Shown here: piece by piece, positions 54,843-64,000 of the stretch
Layout of the letters: each line of letters opens with the position of its first letter
Position numbering within the stretch: the stretch's first letter is position 1
Assembly (NCBI GenBank): GCA_029780695.1
Contig: JAKOYD010000040.1
Coordinates: forward strand, 1 to 64,000
Direction: 5' to 3'
DNA from: Pseudomonadota bacterium
GTDB lineage: Bacteria; Pseudomonadota; Gammaproteobacteria; Burkholderiales; Burkholderiaceae_C
DNA: 64,000 bases
Notes under the pieces: model-generated
Told to the model about the DNA's origin: nothing
Databases searched by the model: none
The model's input: the letters and a program-made list of their open reading frames with translations, nothing else
Translations under genes and position numbers: made by a program

Positions 54843-56905
54843 CGAGCAACCCTGAAGCGCCGCGCCGCGCGCCCGTCCCACCACGACACCAGCCCCATGG
54901 CGACAAACCCCGCGGGCACGCCGAACACCCCAGCCGACACCGGATGAATGCCCCACCACAGCCCGCCGGGCGCCAGACCCCACCAGGCGCGCAGCGTGGG
55001 TGCGGCGTACAGCATGTAGCCCAGCGTCAGCCCCGCGCCCACCAGCATGCCGGCGACCGCGCCGCGTCGCGACGCGCGCGCCCAGAACAAGCCGAGCACC
55101 ATGGACGGAAAGAAGGTAGCCGCCGCCAATGAAAACGACGCCGTCACCAGCAGCAGTATCTCGGCCGGTTTCAGCGCCGCCACCGTGGCCGCCAGCATGG
55201 CCGCGGCCAGCAGCATGAACTTGGACAGGATCACGTGGTTGTCGGTCACGCGCACCTGGCCGTCGGTGGTGGGCATGGTGTCGTGCACCAGCGCGTTGCT
55301 GATGGTCAGCAGCAGGCCGTCGGCGGTGGACAGCGCCGAAGCCAGCCCACCGGCCGCCACCAGGCCCGACACGACGTAGGGCAGCCCGCCCAGCTCGGGC
55401 GTGGCCAGCATGATCATGTCGGCACCCAGGCGTATTTCGCCAAACTGCAGGATGCGGTCGCCGTTGATGTCCTGCACCGATATCAGACCCGGATCGACGC
55501 GCGCCCACTGCGCGATCCAGTGCGGCAGCTGATCGAAGCTGCTGCCCACCAGCCCTTGCATGATTTCGTACTTGACCAGCACCGCCAGCGCCGGTGTGCT
55601 GAGGTACAGCAGTGCGATGAAGAACAGCGACCACGCCACCGACCGCCGCGTGTCGGCCACGCTGGGCGTGGTGTAGAAGCGCGTCAGCAGATGCGGCAGG
55701 CTGGCGGTGCCCACCATCAGGCAGAACATCAGCGCCATGAAACTGAGCCGCGACTGCTGGTATTCGGCGCGTTCGGCGGGCGTGCCGTCGGGGTTGCCGG
55801 CAAAGGCCTGGCCATGGCGCGGCAGGCCGCCCAGCGGCTTGGCGTGTTCCAGCGACTCGTTCATGGCGCGCGTCCACAGCTCGCGCGCGCTGGCCTCGTC
55901 GCGCGGCAGCGCCGCCAGCTCTCGCCGCGCCGCGATCACCAGCGAGAAATCAACGCCTTGCGCCTTCAGCATGCGGATGCGTTCTTCGAGCTTGCCGCGC
56001 TCGGCGGCCAGCGCGGCGGCGGGGTCGTCGACGCGTTCGGCATATTCGCGCGCGCGCTCCAGGTAAGCCGCGCGCACTTCGCGCTCGGCGGGCGAGTCGA
56101 TCAGCGCCTGTTCCAGCCGCTCGATTTTGGGCAGCTGCGCGCCATAGGCCAGCGGCGCCAGCGGCGTGCCAAGCTGCTTGTACGCCAGCCACGACACGGG
56201 AATCAAGAACGCCAGCAACAGCACCACGTACTGCACCACCTGTGTCCACGTGATGGCGCGCATGCCGCCCAGAAAGCTGCACAGCAGCACGCCGCCCAGG
56301 CCCAGCAGAATGCCGATCTCGAATTGCACCCCGGTCAGGCGCGAGGCGATCAGGCCGATGCCGTAGATTTGCGCCACCACGTACATGAACGAACACGCCA
56401 CCGCGCCCAGCGCCGCCAGCAGGCGCGGCCCGCGGCCGCCAAAGCGCACGGCGTAGAAGTCGGGCACGGTGTAGAGCCGCATGGCGCGCAGGCGCGGCGC
56501 GATCAGCAGCGCCACCAGGCAAAAGCCGCCCGTCCAGCCCAGCACATACGCCAACCCGCCCGGGTGCATGGCGGTGCCCGAAAACCCCTGAAGGTACAAC
56601 GCGCCCGCCAGGCTGATGAAGGAAGCGGCGCTCATCCAGTCGGCGGCGGTGGCCATGCCGTTGTACATGGGTGGAATGCGACGCCCGGCGACGTAGAAGT
56701 CCTCCGGATCGGTGGTGCGCGCGTAGATGCCGATCACGGCATACACCATGACCGACAGGAACAGGAAGATCGGTCCGATCCAGCCGCGCGACAGCCCGGC
56801 CCGCTCGGCCCAGGCCATCAACAGCAAGAAGGCGACGAATCCGACGCAGAACAGACCGACCTGCCTATGCAGCCGCTGCTCGTAGCCGCGTGCCGGATCG
56901 GCCAA
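54833..56905 (-). CDS. Sodium:solute symporter, VC_2705 family
   Basis: Large (690-residue) SSS-family transporter of the VC_2705 type, related to the acetate permease ActP. It has about 13 membrane helices, the conserved AADWMSAASFISLAGALYL segment of the sodium site, and a long soluble insert (about residues 280-400, rich in Arg/Glu/Ala) typical of this subfamily. I place the start at TTG 56905, one base after the DUF4212 stop, supported by GAGGAAG at the right distance and by translational coupling; longer in-frame starts lie inside the DUF4212 gene. Carried substrate is likely an organic acid but is not certain. Confidence 0.88.
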   Translation of the reverse strand: MADPARGYEQRLHRQVGLFCVGFVAFLLLMAWAERAGLSRGWIGPIFLFLSVMVYAVIGIYARTTDPEDFYVAGRRIPPMYNGMATAADWMSAASFISLAGALYLQGFSGTAMHPGGLAYVLGWTGGFCLVALLIAPRLRAMRLYTVPDFYAVRFGGRGPRLLAALGAVACSFMYVVAQIYGIGLIASRLTGVQFEIGILLGLGGVLLCSFLGGMRAITWTQVVQYVVLLLAFLIPVSWLAYKQLGTPLAPLAYGAQLPKIERLEQALIDSPAEREVRAAYLERAREYAERVDDPAAALAAERGKLEERIRMLKAQGVDFSLVIAARRELAALPRDEASARELWTRAMNESLEHAKPLGGLPRHGQAFAGNPDGTPAERAEYQQSRLSFMALMFCLMVGTASLPHLLTRFYTTPSVADTRRSVAWSLFFIALLYLSTPALAVLVKYEIMQGLVGSSFDQLPHWIAQWARVDPGLISVQDINGDRILQFGEIRLGADMIMLATPELGGLPYVVSGLVAAGGLASALSTADGLLLTISNALVHDTMPTTDGQVRVTDNHVILSKFMLLAAAMLAATVAALKPAEILLLVTASFSLAAATFFPSMVLGLFWARASRRGAVAGMLVGAGLTLGYMLYAAPTLRAWWGLAPGGLWWGIHPVSAGVFGVPAGFVAMGLVSWWDGRAARRFRVARSD

Positions 56906-56906
56906 G

Positions 56907-57170
56907 TCAGTCTTCCTCGCGCGCGCGCGCCGAGGGGGCGCGCGCCTCGCGCCGGTTGGCCCACCCGGCATACCCCCCCACGATGCCCATGAACACCAGC
57001 ACCCCCCCTTGCGCGGCCAGCCAGTAATTGACCGGCCAGCCCGCCACCACCTGGTCCAGGTCGTGCGCAAAGAAGGCGACGCCGAACGAGGCCAGCGCCC
57101 ACAGCAGCAGCAGAACGGCCCGCACGCGCCAGGCGCCAGCGCCTTCCTCTTCGTCGATGATCGGCGGCAT
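56907..57170 (-). CDS. DUF4212 symporter small subunit
   Basis: An 87-residue protein with two membrane helices (about residues 16-36 and 50-69), matching DUF4212 small subunits that accompany VC_2705-type symporters. The central AHDLDQVVAGWPVNYWLAAQG is typical. It directly precedes the symporter gene (one-base gap) and is probably co-translated with it. ATG 57170. Confidence 0.9.
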   Translation of the reverse strand: MPPIIDEEEGAGAWRVRAVLLLLWALASFGVAFFAHDLDQVVAGWPVNYWLAAQGGVLVFMGIVGGYAGWANRREARAPSARAREED

Positions 57171-57194
57171 GGGCGGGTCGATGGGCGCGAACGC

Positions 57195-59585
57195 TTACTG
57201 CGCCAGCAGCGTCCAGGTGTCGATCACGCTGTCGGGGTTGAGCGAGATCGAGGCGATGCCCTCGTCGGCCAGCCAGCGCGCGAAGTCGGGGTGGTCGCTG
57301 GGCCCCTGGCCGCAAATGCCGACGTACTTGCCCTGGCTTTTGCACGCCTGAATCGCGCGCTGCAGCATGGCCTTGACGGCCGGATCGCGTTCGTCGAAGT
57401 CGGCGGCCAGCAGTTCCATGCCGCTGTCGCGGTCCAGGCCCAGGGTGAGCTGCGTGAGGTCGTTGGAGCCGATGGAGAAGCCGTCGAAGAACTGCAGGAA
57501 CTGCTCGGCCAGGATGGCGTTGCTGGGCACTTCGCACATCATCACGACCTTGAGGTCGTTCTGGCCACGCGCCAGGCCCTTGTCGGCCAGCAGGCCGGTG
57601 ACGCGCTCGGCCTGCCCCAGCGTACGCACGAACGGCACCATGACTTGCACGTTGGTCAGACCCATTTCGTCGCGCACGCGCCTGAGCGCTTCGCATTCCA
57701 TGGCAAAGGCTTCGCGGAAGTCGTCGCTGATGTAGCGCGCGGCGCCGCGAAAACCCAGCATGGGGTTTTCTTCTTCCGGCTCGTAGCGGCTGCCGCCGAT
57801 CAGCTTGCGGTATTCGTTGCTCTTGAAGTCCGACAGGCGAACGATGACCGGCTTGGGCCAAAAGGCGGCGGCAATAGTGGCCACGCCCTCGGCCACCTTG
57901 TCCACATAAAAGGCGCGCGGGCTGGCGTGGCCGCGCGCCACGCTTTCCACCGCCTTCTTCAGGTCGGGGTCGACATTGGGGTAGTCGAGGATGGCCTTGG
58001 GGTGGACGCCGATGTTGTTGTTGATGATGAATTCGAGCCGCGCCAGGCCCACGCCTTCGTTGGGCAGCTGCGCAAAGTCGAAGGCCAGCTGCGGGTTGCC
58101 GACGTTCATCATGATCTTGGTGGCAATGGGCGGCATGGTGCCGCGCTGCACCTCGGTCACCTCGGTTTCCAGCAGGCCGTCGTAGATGTGGCCGGTGTCG
58201 CCCTCGGCGCAACTCACGGTGACCAGCGTGCCGTTTTTCAGCCGCTCGGTGGCGTCACCGCAACCTACCACGGCGGGTATGCCCAGTTCGCGCGCGATGA
58301 TGGCGGCGTGGCAGGTACGCCCGCCACGGTTGGTGACAATGGCGCTGGCGCGCTTCATCACCGGTTCCCAGTTGGGGTCGGTCATGTCGGTGACCAGCAC
58401 GTCGCCCGGCTGCACCTGGTCCATCTGGCTGATGTCGCTGACAAGCCGCACCGGGCCGGTGCCCACCTTCTGGCCAATGGCCCGGCCCTCGGCCAGCACC
58501 GATCCGGTGCTCTTGAGTTTGTAGCGCTGCTCGGTCTTGCCGGCCTGCTGGCTCTTCACCGTCTCGGGCCGCGCCTGCAGGATGTAGAGCTGGCCGTCGC
58601 CGCCGTCCTTGCCCCACTCAATGTCCATCGGGCGGCCGTAGTGCTGCTCGATGACCAGCGCGTACTGGGCCAGCTGCTCGATTTCGCCGTCGGTCAGACT
58701 GTAGCGGTTGCGCTGTTCGGCCGGCACGTCCACGGTCTTGACGAGCTTGCCGCTGGCGGCCTTCTCTTCGGGTGTGGCAAACACCATCTGGATCAGCTTC
58801 GACCCCAGGTTGCGGCGGATGACGGCGCGCTTGCCCGCGGCCAGCATGGGCTTGTGCACGTAGAACTCGTCGGGGTTGACGGCGCCTTGCACCACCGTCT
58901 CGCCCAGCCCGTAGCTGCTGGTGATGAAGACGACCTGGTCGAACCCGCTTTCGGTGTCGATGGTGAACATGACGCCCGCGGCGCCCAGGTCGCTGCGCAC
59001 CATGCGCTGGACGCCGGCCGACAGCGCCACCACGTCGTGCGCGAAGCCCTTGTGCACGCGGTAGCTGATGGCGCGGTCGTTGTAGAGGCTGGCGAACACC
59101 TCCTTCATCTTGTGCAGCACCTGGTCGATGCCGACCACGTTCAGAAAAGTCTCCTGCTGGCCGGCGAACGAGGCATCGGGCAAGTCCTCGGCCGTGGCCG
59201 ATGAGCGCACGGCGAAACTGGCCGCTTCGTTGCCGCCCTGCAGGCTGGCAAAGGCGGTGCGAATGGCTTGCTCCAGGTCGGCCGGAAAAGGCTGCGCCTC
59301 GACCCAGGCGCGGATTTCGGCGCCAGCGTCGGCCAGCGCGCGCACGTCCTCGATGTCCAGCGTCTTCAGTCGCGCGCTGATGCGCTGGGCCAGGCCGTCG
59401 TGCGCCAGGAACTGGCGAAACGCATGCGCGGTCGTGGCAAAGCCGGTGGGCACGCGCACGCCCTGCGGCAGTTGCGAGATCATTTCGCCGAGGCTGGCGT
59501 TCTTGCCGCCCACCAGTTCGACGTCGCTCATCCTCAATTGTTCAAACGGCACGACCAGGGCGGTCGGCTCAAAACGTGCAGACAT
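57195..59585 (-). CDS. ppsA: Phosphoenolpyruvate synthase
   Basis: Makes PEP from pyruvate and ATP for gluconeogenesis. The 796-residue protein has the N-terminal ATP-grasp-like domain ([36 protein letters not shown]), the central phosphohistidine domain with [11 protein letters not shown] (His426, regulatory Thr424) and the C-terminal PEP-binding barrel ([20 protein letters not shown]). ATG 59585. It is divergent from ppsR, which phosphorylates the Thr next to the active His. Confidence 0.98.
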   Translation of the reverse strand: MSARFEPTALVVPFEQLRMSDVELVGGKNASLGEMISQLPQGVRVPTGFATTAHAFRQFLAHDGLAQRISARLKTLDIEDVRALADAGAEIRAWVEAQPFPADLEQAIRTAFASLQGGNEAASFAVRSSATAEDLPDASFAGQQETFLNVVGIDQVLHKMKEVFASLYNDRAISYRVHKGFAHDVVALSAGVQRMVRSDLGAAGVMFTIDTESGFDQVVFITSSYGLGETVVQGAVNPDEFYVHKPMLAAGKRAVIRRNLGSKLIQMVFATPEEKAASGKLVKTVDVPAEQRNRYSLTDGEIEQLAQYALVIEQHYGRPMDIEWGKDGGDGQLYILQARPETVKSQQAGKTEQRYKLKSTGSVLAEGRAIGQKVGTGPVRLVSDISQMDQVQPGDVLVTDMTDPNWEPVMKRASAIVTNRGGRTCHAAIIARELGIPAVVGCGDATERLKNGTLVTVSCAEGDTGHIYDGLLETEVTEVQRGTMPPIATKIMMNVGNPQLAFDFAQLPNEGVGLARLEFIINNNIGVHPKAILDYPNVDPDLKKAVESVARGHASPRAFYVDKVAEGVATIAAAFWPKPVIVRLSDFKSNEYRKLIGGSRYEPEEENPMLGFRGAARYISDDFREAFAMECEALRRVRDEMGLTNVQVMVPFVRTLGQAERVTGLLADKGLARGQNDLKVVMMCEVPSNAILAEQFLQFFDGFSIGSNDLTQLTLGLDRDSGMELLAADFDERDPAVKAMLQRAIQACKSQGKYVGICGQGPSDHPDFARWLADEGIASISLNPDSVIDTWTLLAQ

Positions 59586-59722
59586 GGCAAAGCTCCAAAG
59601 TTTGAAAAACGGGAGCGAACCCCACGGTTGACAGCGCGCAGGCGGTTATTGTTTTGCTTGTCAGGTACCGGCGCGGCACGGGTTCGCATAATCGGCACGA
59701 TTGTATGTAGCGAGGCCCCCGC

Positions 59723-60544
59723 ATGCCCGACCGCACCGTGTTCTTTGTTTCAGATGGCACCGGCATCACCGCCGAGACCTTCGGCAACGCCATCCTGGCG
59801 CAATTCGACTTCCAGCCGCGCCGCGTGCGCCTGCCCTTCATCGACACGCCCGACAAGGCGCATCAGGCGGTGCGGCAGATCAACCACGCCTTCGAGGTGG
59901 AGGGCAAGCGGCCGATCGTCTTCACCACCGTGGTGGACATCGAATCGCTGAGCATCCTGCGCGCCGGCTGCAAGGGCATGCTGCTGGACATGTTCGGCAC
60001 TTTCGTGGCGCCCATCGAGCAGGAAATCGGCATCAAGAGCCACCACCGCGTGGGTCGGTTTTCGGACGTCAGCAAGTCGCAGGCTTATCACGACCGCATC
60101 GAGGCCATCAACTTCAGCCTGGCGCACGACGACGGCCAGAGCAACCGCGACCTGGAAGCAGCCGACGTGATCCTGGTGGGCGTCAGCCGCAGCGGCAAGA
60201 CGCCCACCAGCTTGTACCTGGCCATGCAGCACGGCTTGAAGGCGGCCAACTACCCGTTGATCCCCGAAGACTTCGAGCGCCGCCAGCTGCCGCCGGCGCT
60301 GGTGCCGCACAAGAAAAAAATCTTTGGTCTGACCATCGCGCCCGAGCGGCTGGCCGAGATCCGCGCCGAGCGGCGCCCCCATTCGCGCTACGCCAGCATG
60401 GAAAACTGTCGCATGGAAGTCAACGAGGCCGAAGCCATGATGCGCCGCAGCGGCATCCGCTGGCTGTCGACCACCACCAAGAGCATCGAGGAAATCGCCA
60501 CCACCATCCTGCAGGAAGTGCGGCCGGAACGGTTGAGCTATTGA
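59723..60544 (+). CDS. ppsR: PEP synthase regulatory protein (bifunctional kinase/phosphorylase)
   Basis: DUF299 protein that inactivates PpsA by ADP-dependent phosphorylation and reactivates it by phosphorolysis. The 273-residue protein has the start TVFFVSDGTGITAET, the P-loop GVSRSGKTPTSLYLA near residue 153, and the C-terminal RWLSTTTKSIEEIATTIL segment diagnostic of PSRP. It shares a 137-bp divergent promoter region with ppsA; a TTGACA at 59627-59632 is a candidate -35, without a clear partner. Confidence 0.96.
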   Translation: MPDRTVFFVSDGTGITAETFGNAILAQFDFQPRRVRLPFIDTPDKAHQAVRQINHAFEVEGKRPIVFTTVVDIESLSILRAGCKGMLLDMFGTFVAPIEQEIGIKSHHRVGRFSDVSKSQAYHDRIEAINFSLAHDDGQSNRDLEAADVILVGVSRSGKTPTSLYLAMQHGLKAANYPLIPEDFERRQLPPALVPHKKKIFGLTIAPERLAEIRAERRPHSRYASMENCRMEVNEAEAMMRRSGIRWLSTTTKSIEEIATTILQEVRPERLSY

Positions 60545-60835
60545 TTTGGCGCCGCGCGAGGCCTGATCCCATGCAACGCCGGCCAAGGCAGAGGGCATGA
60601 ATTTTTGAAATGCGAATTTGATAGCAATAAACGCTTATGGGAATTGCGCTGGGCGGCAAAATTACCCCGAATCCGGCGCACAGTCCCAACGCCGCGCCGC
60701 GGTCGTTGTAGCGCGCCCAGACCGGCAATCCCTGTATTGCACGGAATTTTTTGCTCCGAGGGGTATCTACGTACAATGGACCGAACGACCGCGATGCCGC
60801 GGCCGCCGCCACACCACCACAGGAGAAATCACCGC

Positions 60836-61537
60836 ATGACCGACCGCTCGCAAACCCTGACCTACGCCGACGCCGCGCATGGCGGCGTGGTATCCGCCGA
60901 GCAGCGCCATCGTGTGCTGCGCAACACCTACTGGCTGCTGGCGCTGAGCCTGCTGCCCACCGTGCTGGGCGCCTGGGTCGGCGTGTCGACCGGCATCACG
61001 CGCGGCCTCAGCGGCGGCGTGGGCCTGGCGGTGTTTCTGGCCGGTGCGTTCGGCTTCATGTTCGCCATCGAAAAGACCAAGAACTCGGCCGCCGGCGTGC
61101 CAGTGCTGCTGGCATTCACCTTCTTCATGGGCCTGATGCTGTCGCGCATGATCGCGATGGTGCTGGGCTTCAAGAACGGCTCTGAACTGGTGATGACCGC
61201 CATGGGCGGCACGGCGGGCGTTTTCTTCGTCATGGCCAGCCTGGCCAGCATGATCAAGCGTGACCTTTCAGGCATGGGCAAATGGCTGTTCGTCGGCGCG
61301 CTGGTGGTCTTCGTCGGCGCCATCGTCAACGTGTTCGTCGGCTCCACGGTCGGCATGATGGTCATCAGCACGCTGGTGGTTGGCGTGTTCAGCCTGTACA
61401 TGCTGTATGACCTGAAGCGCATCATCGACGGCGGCGAAACCAACTACATCAGCGCCACGCTGGCGCTGTACCTGGACCTGTTCAACGTCTTCCAGGGCCT
61501 GCTCGCCCTGCTGGGTTTGGGCGGCAGCAACGACTGA
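60836..61537 (+). CDS. Bax inhibitor-1/YccA family membrane protein
   Basis: A 233-residue protein with seven membrane helices of the BI-1 (YccA/TMBIM) family; E. coli YccA binds and slows the FtsH protease, and some members conduct calcium. Conserved-looking parts are RNTYWLLALSLLPTVLGAW, FKNGSELVMTAMGGTAGVFF and the C-terminal DLKRIIDGGETNYISATLALYLDLFN with the family's acidic residues. ATG 60836 is supported by CAGGAGA upstream. The 60545-60835 gap has a repeat-like fragment (60606-60640) and a TACAAT (60771-60776) that may be its -10. Confidence 0.92.
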   Translation: MTDRSQTLTYADAAHGGVVSAEQRHRVLRNTYWLLALSLLPTVLGAWVGVSTGITRGLSGGVGLAVFLAGAFGFMFAIEKTKNSAAGVPVLLAFTFFMGLMLSRMIAMVLGFKNGSELVMTAMGGTAGVFFVMASLASMIKRDLSGMGKWLFVGALVVFVGAIVNVFVGSTVGMMVISTLVVGVFSLYMLYDLKRIIDGGETNYISATLALYLDLFNVFQGLLALLGLGGSND

Positions 61538-61557
61538 CAAGCGTTGCGATCCACGGC

Positions 61558-61583
61558 AAAGGGGCACAGGTTGCCCCTTTTTT
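61558..61583 (+). terminator. Rho-independent terminator after the BI-1 gene
   Basis: AAAGGGGCA/TGCCCCTTT stem with a 5-base loop, then a T run. Confidence 0.9.
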
Positions 61584-61652
61584 GCTTTTGTGCGGCCGCT
61601 GCTGCGCACCAGAAGCACACGTCAGGATGGCTTATAATTGCAGGTTCTCGAC

Positions 61653-61729
61653 GGTGGCTGTAGCTCAGTTGGTAGAGTCCAGGATTGTGATTCCTGTTGT
61701 CGTGGGTTCGAGTCCCATCAGCCACCCCA
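61653..61729 (+). tRNA. tRNA-His (anticodon GTG)
   Basis: Cloverleaf with acceptor GTGGCTG/CAGCCAC and the extra 5' G (position -1, G61653) paired with C73, the mark of tRNA-His. The D arm is TAGCTCAGTTGGTAGAG, the anticodon GTG is at 61687-61689, the T arm has GGTTCGAGTC, and CCA is encoded. A TATAAT -10 box stands at 61633-61638. Confidence 0.98.
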
Positions 61730-61742
61730 AGCTATTTAGCGA

Positions 61743-61773
61743 AGCCCGCTACGGATGACGTAGCGGGCTTTTT
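61743..61773 (+). terminator. Rho-independent terminator of tRNA-His
   Basis: Perfect stem AGCCCGCTAC/GTAGCGGGCT (61743-61752, 61760-61769), then TTTT. Confidence 0.93.
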
Positions 61774-61811
61774 CTTTGCAGCCGGGGCGCGTCTTTTGGT
61801 GCTTGGGCAAC

Positions 61812-61844
61812 AAAAAAGGCGCCCCACGAAGCGCCTTGTTTTTT
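61812..61844. terminator. Bidirectional terminator at the ppiD 3' end
   Basis: AAGGCGC/GCGCCTT stem with A and T runs on both sides; on the minus strand it lies just after the ppiD stop (61862). Confidence 0.88.
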
Positions 61845-61861
61845 GATGATTGGCGAGGCAA

Positions 61862-63820
61862 TCAGCGCGATGCGGCGCGGGCAGGCGGGGCAGCCGCCGT
61901 GGCAGCTGGCGTGACAGGGTTGGGCGCCAGAATCTGGGCCTTGTAGCGCGCCTTGAGCAGCTCGTAATAGCTGCGCGCCTCGGCCACGCCCCACAATTGC
62001 TCGTAGCGCGCCCGCACCTGCTTGGTCAGCTCGGCCGTTTGTTCGGCGCGGGGCAGTACCTTGTCGACACGCGCCACGGCATAGCCGTCGTTGCCCAGAT
62101 CGACGCCGACGAAGGCCGGCAGCTTGGTAGGGTCGGCGCGCAGCACGGCTTCGACCAAAGTCATGGGCTGACCCTGGGCTTCCTCGCGCGACAGCGCCAG
62201 GGGCGCGCCCAGCCCGGTGGCCGACGTGGGTTGCGCCGTCCAGTTCTTGAGGCGTTCCTGCCCTTGCTGCCGCGCCATCTCGGCGCCGCGCTGCTGAATG
62301 AAGGCGGAACGCACTTCATTTTTTACTTCGGCCAGCGGGCGCGCGTGCGCCGGGCTGTGCGACACGATGCGGCCCGAGACGATTTGATTGCCCCCCAGGT
62401 CGACGGCTTCGGTGTTGCGGCGCTTATCGATCGAGTCCGTGTTGAACAGCGCGGTCAGGAATTTCGCGTTGGCCAGCGGGCCGGTGGCGCCCTGCGCCGG
62501 CGTGCGAGCGACGTTATCGGCGCGAAGAACGGGCAGCTTCAGCTTCTCGGCCACGGGCTTGAGGCTGTCGGACTGCTCATAGACGCCGTTGCGGAATTCC
62601 TCGGCCATGTCGCTGAATTGCTTTTGCGCGGCCTGCGTGCGGAACTGGTCTTCGAGCTGAACGCGCAGTTTGTCGAACGGTGGCACCGCGGCGGGGTGAA
62701 TGGCGGTGACCTGCACGATGTGGTAGCCGAATTGGCTTTCCACCACGTCGCTGATGTCGCCGACCTTGGCCAGGCCGAACGCGGCCTGCGCGATGACCGG
62801 GTCCACTCCCTTGGCACGCTGAAAGGTGCCCAGGTCGCCGCCGCTGGACGCGCTGACGTCGTCCTGCGACGATTTGCGGGCCACGTCGGCAAAGGTGGCG
62901 GGCGCCTGGCGCAGCTGGGCCAGCAAGGCGTTGGCGGTGGCCTTGGCCTTTTCGCGCTCGGCCGCTGGCGCCTCTTTGGGCGCGGTGATCAGGATGTGGC
63001 TGGCGCGGCGCTCTTCGGGGGTGCCCAGGGTGGCGGCGTTCTGGTCGTAGTAGGCGCGCAGATCCTGCTCGCTGACGTTGACGGATTTCTTGACGCTGTC
63101 CAGATCCAGCAGCAGATATTCGACGCTGGCCGATTCCGGCGCCTGATAGTGCGCCAGGTTGGCCTGGTAATAGGTCTGCAGGTCAGCGTCCGTGGGGTTG
63201 AGCCGGGCTGCAAAATCGGCCGGCGTGAAGCGCGCGATGCTGGCTTCCCGCCGCTCCAAAAAGGCATTCATGCCCACGTCGACCTGCGCGGGGCTGGCGA
63301 AACTGGTGGCGACGACGCCGTCCAGCACCTGGCGCGACGAGATGTCATGCCGGGCATTGGCCTCGAAACCCTCGGGCGTCAAGCCCTGCGCCGCCAGCAG
63401 CTGGCGGTAGCGGTCCATGTCGAGCGTACCGTCGGCGCGGCGCAGGCTGCTGATGGTCGGGTCGCGCTCCAGCTCGGCCGCCAGGCGCGCGTCGGTGGCC
63501 AGCAGGTGGTCGTCGGCCGCGGCGGCAGCCAGCACGCGTTCGCGCACCAGGCGTTCCAGCGTGGCGCGCTTGAGCGAGGGTGAATCGAGCAGCGCGACAT
63601 CCAGCGCGGGGTTGCTGGCCCGCAGGCGGTCGGACTCCAGGCGGTGTGCATGGTCCCATTCGGCCTGGGTAATGGGCTTGCCGTTCACGGTGGCCACCGT
63701 GCCGGCGCTGTCATTGAAGCGGGTATAGCCTTCGATGCCGAACAGCACGAACGACGGGATGATCAGCAAAAACAGCACCCCCATGATGAGCTTGGTGTGC
63801 CGGCGGATGAATTCGAACAT
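61862..63820 (-). CDS. ppiD: Periplasmic folding factor PpiD (SurA-N and rotamase domains)
   Basis: Inner-membrane-anchored chaperone that helps proteins leaving the Sec translocon. The 652-residue protein has a short cytoplasmic start, one membrane helix (LIMGVLFLLIIPSFVLFGIEG, about residues 12-32), a SurA-like N-terminal chaperone domain (to about residue 190), a parvulin domain (RRASHILITAPKEAPAAERE through SQFGYHIVQVTAI, about residues 268-370) and a C-terminal domain. ATG 63820. It is divergent from nothing nearby and follows tRNA-Val on the same strand. Confidence 0.94.
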   Translation of the reverse strand: MFEFIRRHTKLIMGVLFLLIIPSFVLFGIEGYTRFNDSAGTVATVNGKPITQAEWDHAHRLESDRLRASNPALDVALLDSPSLKRATLERLVRERVLAAAAADDHLLATDARLAAELERDPTISSLRRADGTLDMDRYRQLLAAQGLTPEGFEANARHDISSRQVLDGVVATSFASPAQVDVGMNAFLERREASIARFTPADFAARLNPTDADLQTYYQANLAHYQAPESASVEYLLLDLDSVKKSVNVSEQDLRAYYDQNAATLGTPEERRASHILITAPKEAPAAEREKAKATANALLAQLRQAPATFADVARKSSQDDVSASSGGDLGTFQRAKGVDPVIAQAAFGLAKVGDISDVVESQFGYHIVQVTAIHPAAVPPFDKLRVQLEDQFRTQAAQKQFSDMAEEFRNGVYEQSDSLKPVAEKLKLPVLRADNVARTPAQGATGPLANAKFLTALFNTDSIDKRRNTEAVDLGGNQIVSGRIVSHSPAHARPLAEVKNEVRSAFIQQRGAEMARQQGQERLKNWTAQPTSATGLGAPLALSREEAQGQPMTLVEAVLRADPTKLPAFVGVDLGNDGYAVARVDKVLPRAEQTAELTKQVRARYEQLWGVAEARSYYELLKARYKAQILAPNPVTPAATAAAPPARAASR

Positions 63821-63854
63821 GCGGTGACTCTTGCTTTGTGCCGTGGCGCTAAAA

Positions 63855-63883
63855 ATGAAAAAGGCGAACCGGGGTTCGCCTTT
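63855..63883 (-). terminator. Rho-independent terminator after tRNA-Val
   Basis: Perfect 11-bp stem (63860-63870 with 63873-63883); on the minus strand it is followed by a T run. Confidence 0.9.
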
Positions 63884-63903
63884 GCCGCAACTGGTAGGAG
63901 GTG

Positions 63904-63979
63904 TGGTGGGTGCTAACGGGGTCGAACCGCTGACCTACGCCTTGTAAGGGCGCCGCTCTACCAACTGAGCTAAGCACCC
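63904..63979 (-). tRNA. tRNA-Val (anticodon TAC)
   Basis: On the minus strand: acceptor GGGTGCT/AGCACCC, D arm TAGCTCAGTTGGTAGAG, anticodon TAC (plus-strand GTA at 63944-63946) in CCCTTACAAGG, T arm GGTTCGAACCC, discriminator A, and encoded CCA (plus-strand TGG at 63904-63906). A complete gene. Confidence 0.98.
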
Positions 63980-64000
63980 TCCTGATCTGGCAGCCGACAA

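Noticed and set aside
59586..59722. A defined sigma-70 promoter for ppsR
   Set aside because: TTGACA at 59627 has no matching -10 at 16-18 bp, so I do not call it as a feature.

Overview
This window is a high-GC bacterial chromosome segment. Its gene order and protein sequences point to a betaproteobacterium of the order Burkholderiales, most likely family Comamonadaceae; the genus cannot be named from the sequence. The main evidence is the block yceD-rpmF-plsX-fabHDG-acpP-fabF-(small membrane protein)-rpoE-rseA-rseB-mucD | lepA-lepB-DUF4845-rnc-era-recO-pdxJ-acpS-nagZ, together with rluC/rne divergence, a VC_2705-type symporter with its DUF4212 partner, and IPTL-CTERM proteins.

Layout. 1-5.5 kb: the 3' part of msrA, a small secreted protein, a ZnuD-like TonB-dependent receptor, and a membrane-anchored protein that resembles a glycoside hydrolase. 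5.5-12.9 kb: upp, a HerA-like DUF853 ATPase, yebC, a complete IS4-family insertion sequence lying between two half-copies of a palindromic repeat, an acyl-CoA synthetase and a small membrane protein. 12.9-35.3 kb: a long minus-strand housekeeping block for cell-wall recycling, PLP synthesis, DNA repair, RNase III/Era, translation, secretion, the sigma-E stress system and fatty-acid synthesis. A single-gene MmeI-like (type IIL) restriction-modification enzyme interrupts the block between acpS and pdxJ. 35.3-45.2 kb: yceD, yceF, a tetrapyrrole-methylase-family enzyme, a 266-bp MITE-like element, an S49 peptidase, a Rieske protein, gph, DUF817, rluC and divergent rne with a long leader. 45.3-50 kb: ahpC-ahpF with an OxyR-like site, then two tandem IPTL-CTERM paralogues. 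50-64 kb: acuI, a 3-methyladenine glycosylase, a lipoprotein, an ABC exporter, the symporter pair, ppsA divergent from its regulator ppsR, a BI-1 family protein, tRNA-His, ppiD and tRNA-Val.

How the genes work together. FabD, FabH, FabG, FabF, ACP and AcpS make up most of the fatty-acid initiation and elongation apparatus, and PlsX connects it to phospholipid synthesis. RpoE, RseA, RseB and MucD form the envelope-stress circuit. AhpC and AhpF form a peroxide-reducing pair. PpsA and PpsR are an enzyme with its regulatory kinase/phosphatase.

Beyond ordinary genes, the most notable signals are: (1) a dispersed ~50-60-bp hairpin repeat with more than a dozen copies, often at gene ends, sometimes supplying stop codons or coding sequence, and present on both sides of the restriction gene; (2) the 266-bp nested-palindrome MITE-like element with 22-bp perfect termini and a TA duplication; (3) a candidate small RNA upstream of lepA; (4) the IS4/palindrome arrangement; and (5) tandem IPTL-CTERM genes whose 3' ends look homogenised. 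I see no CRISPR array, prophage or replication origin.
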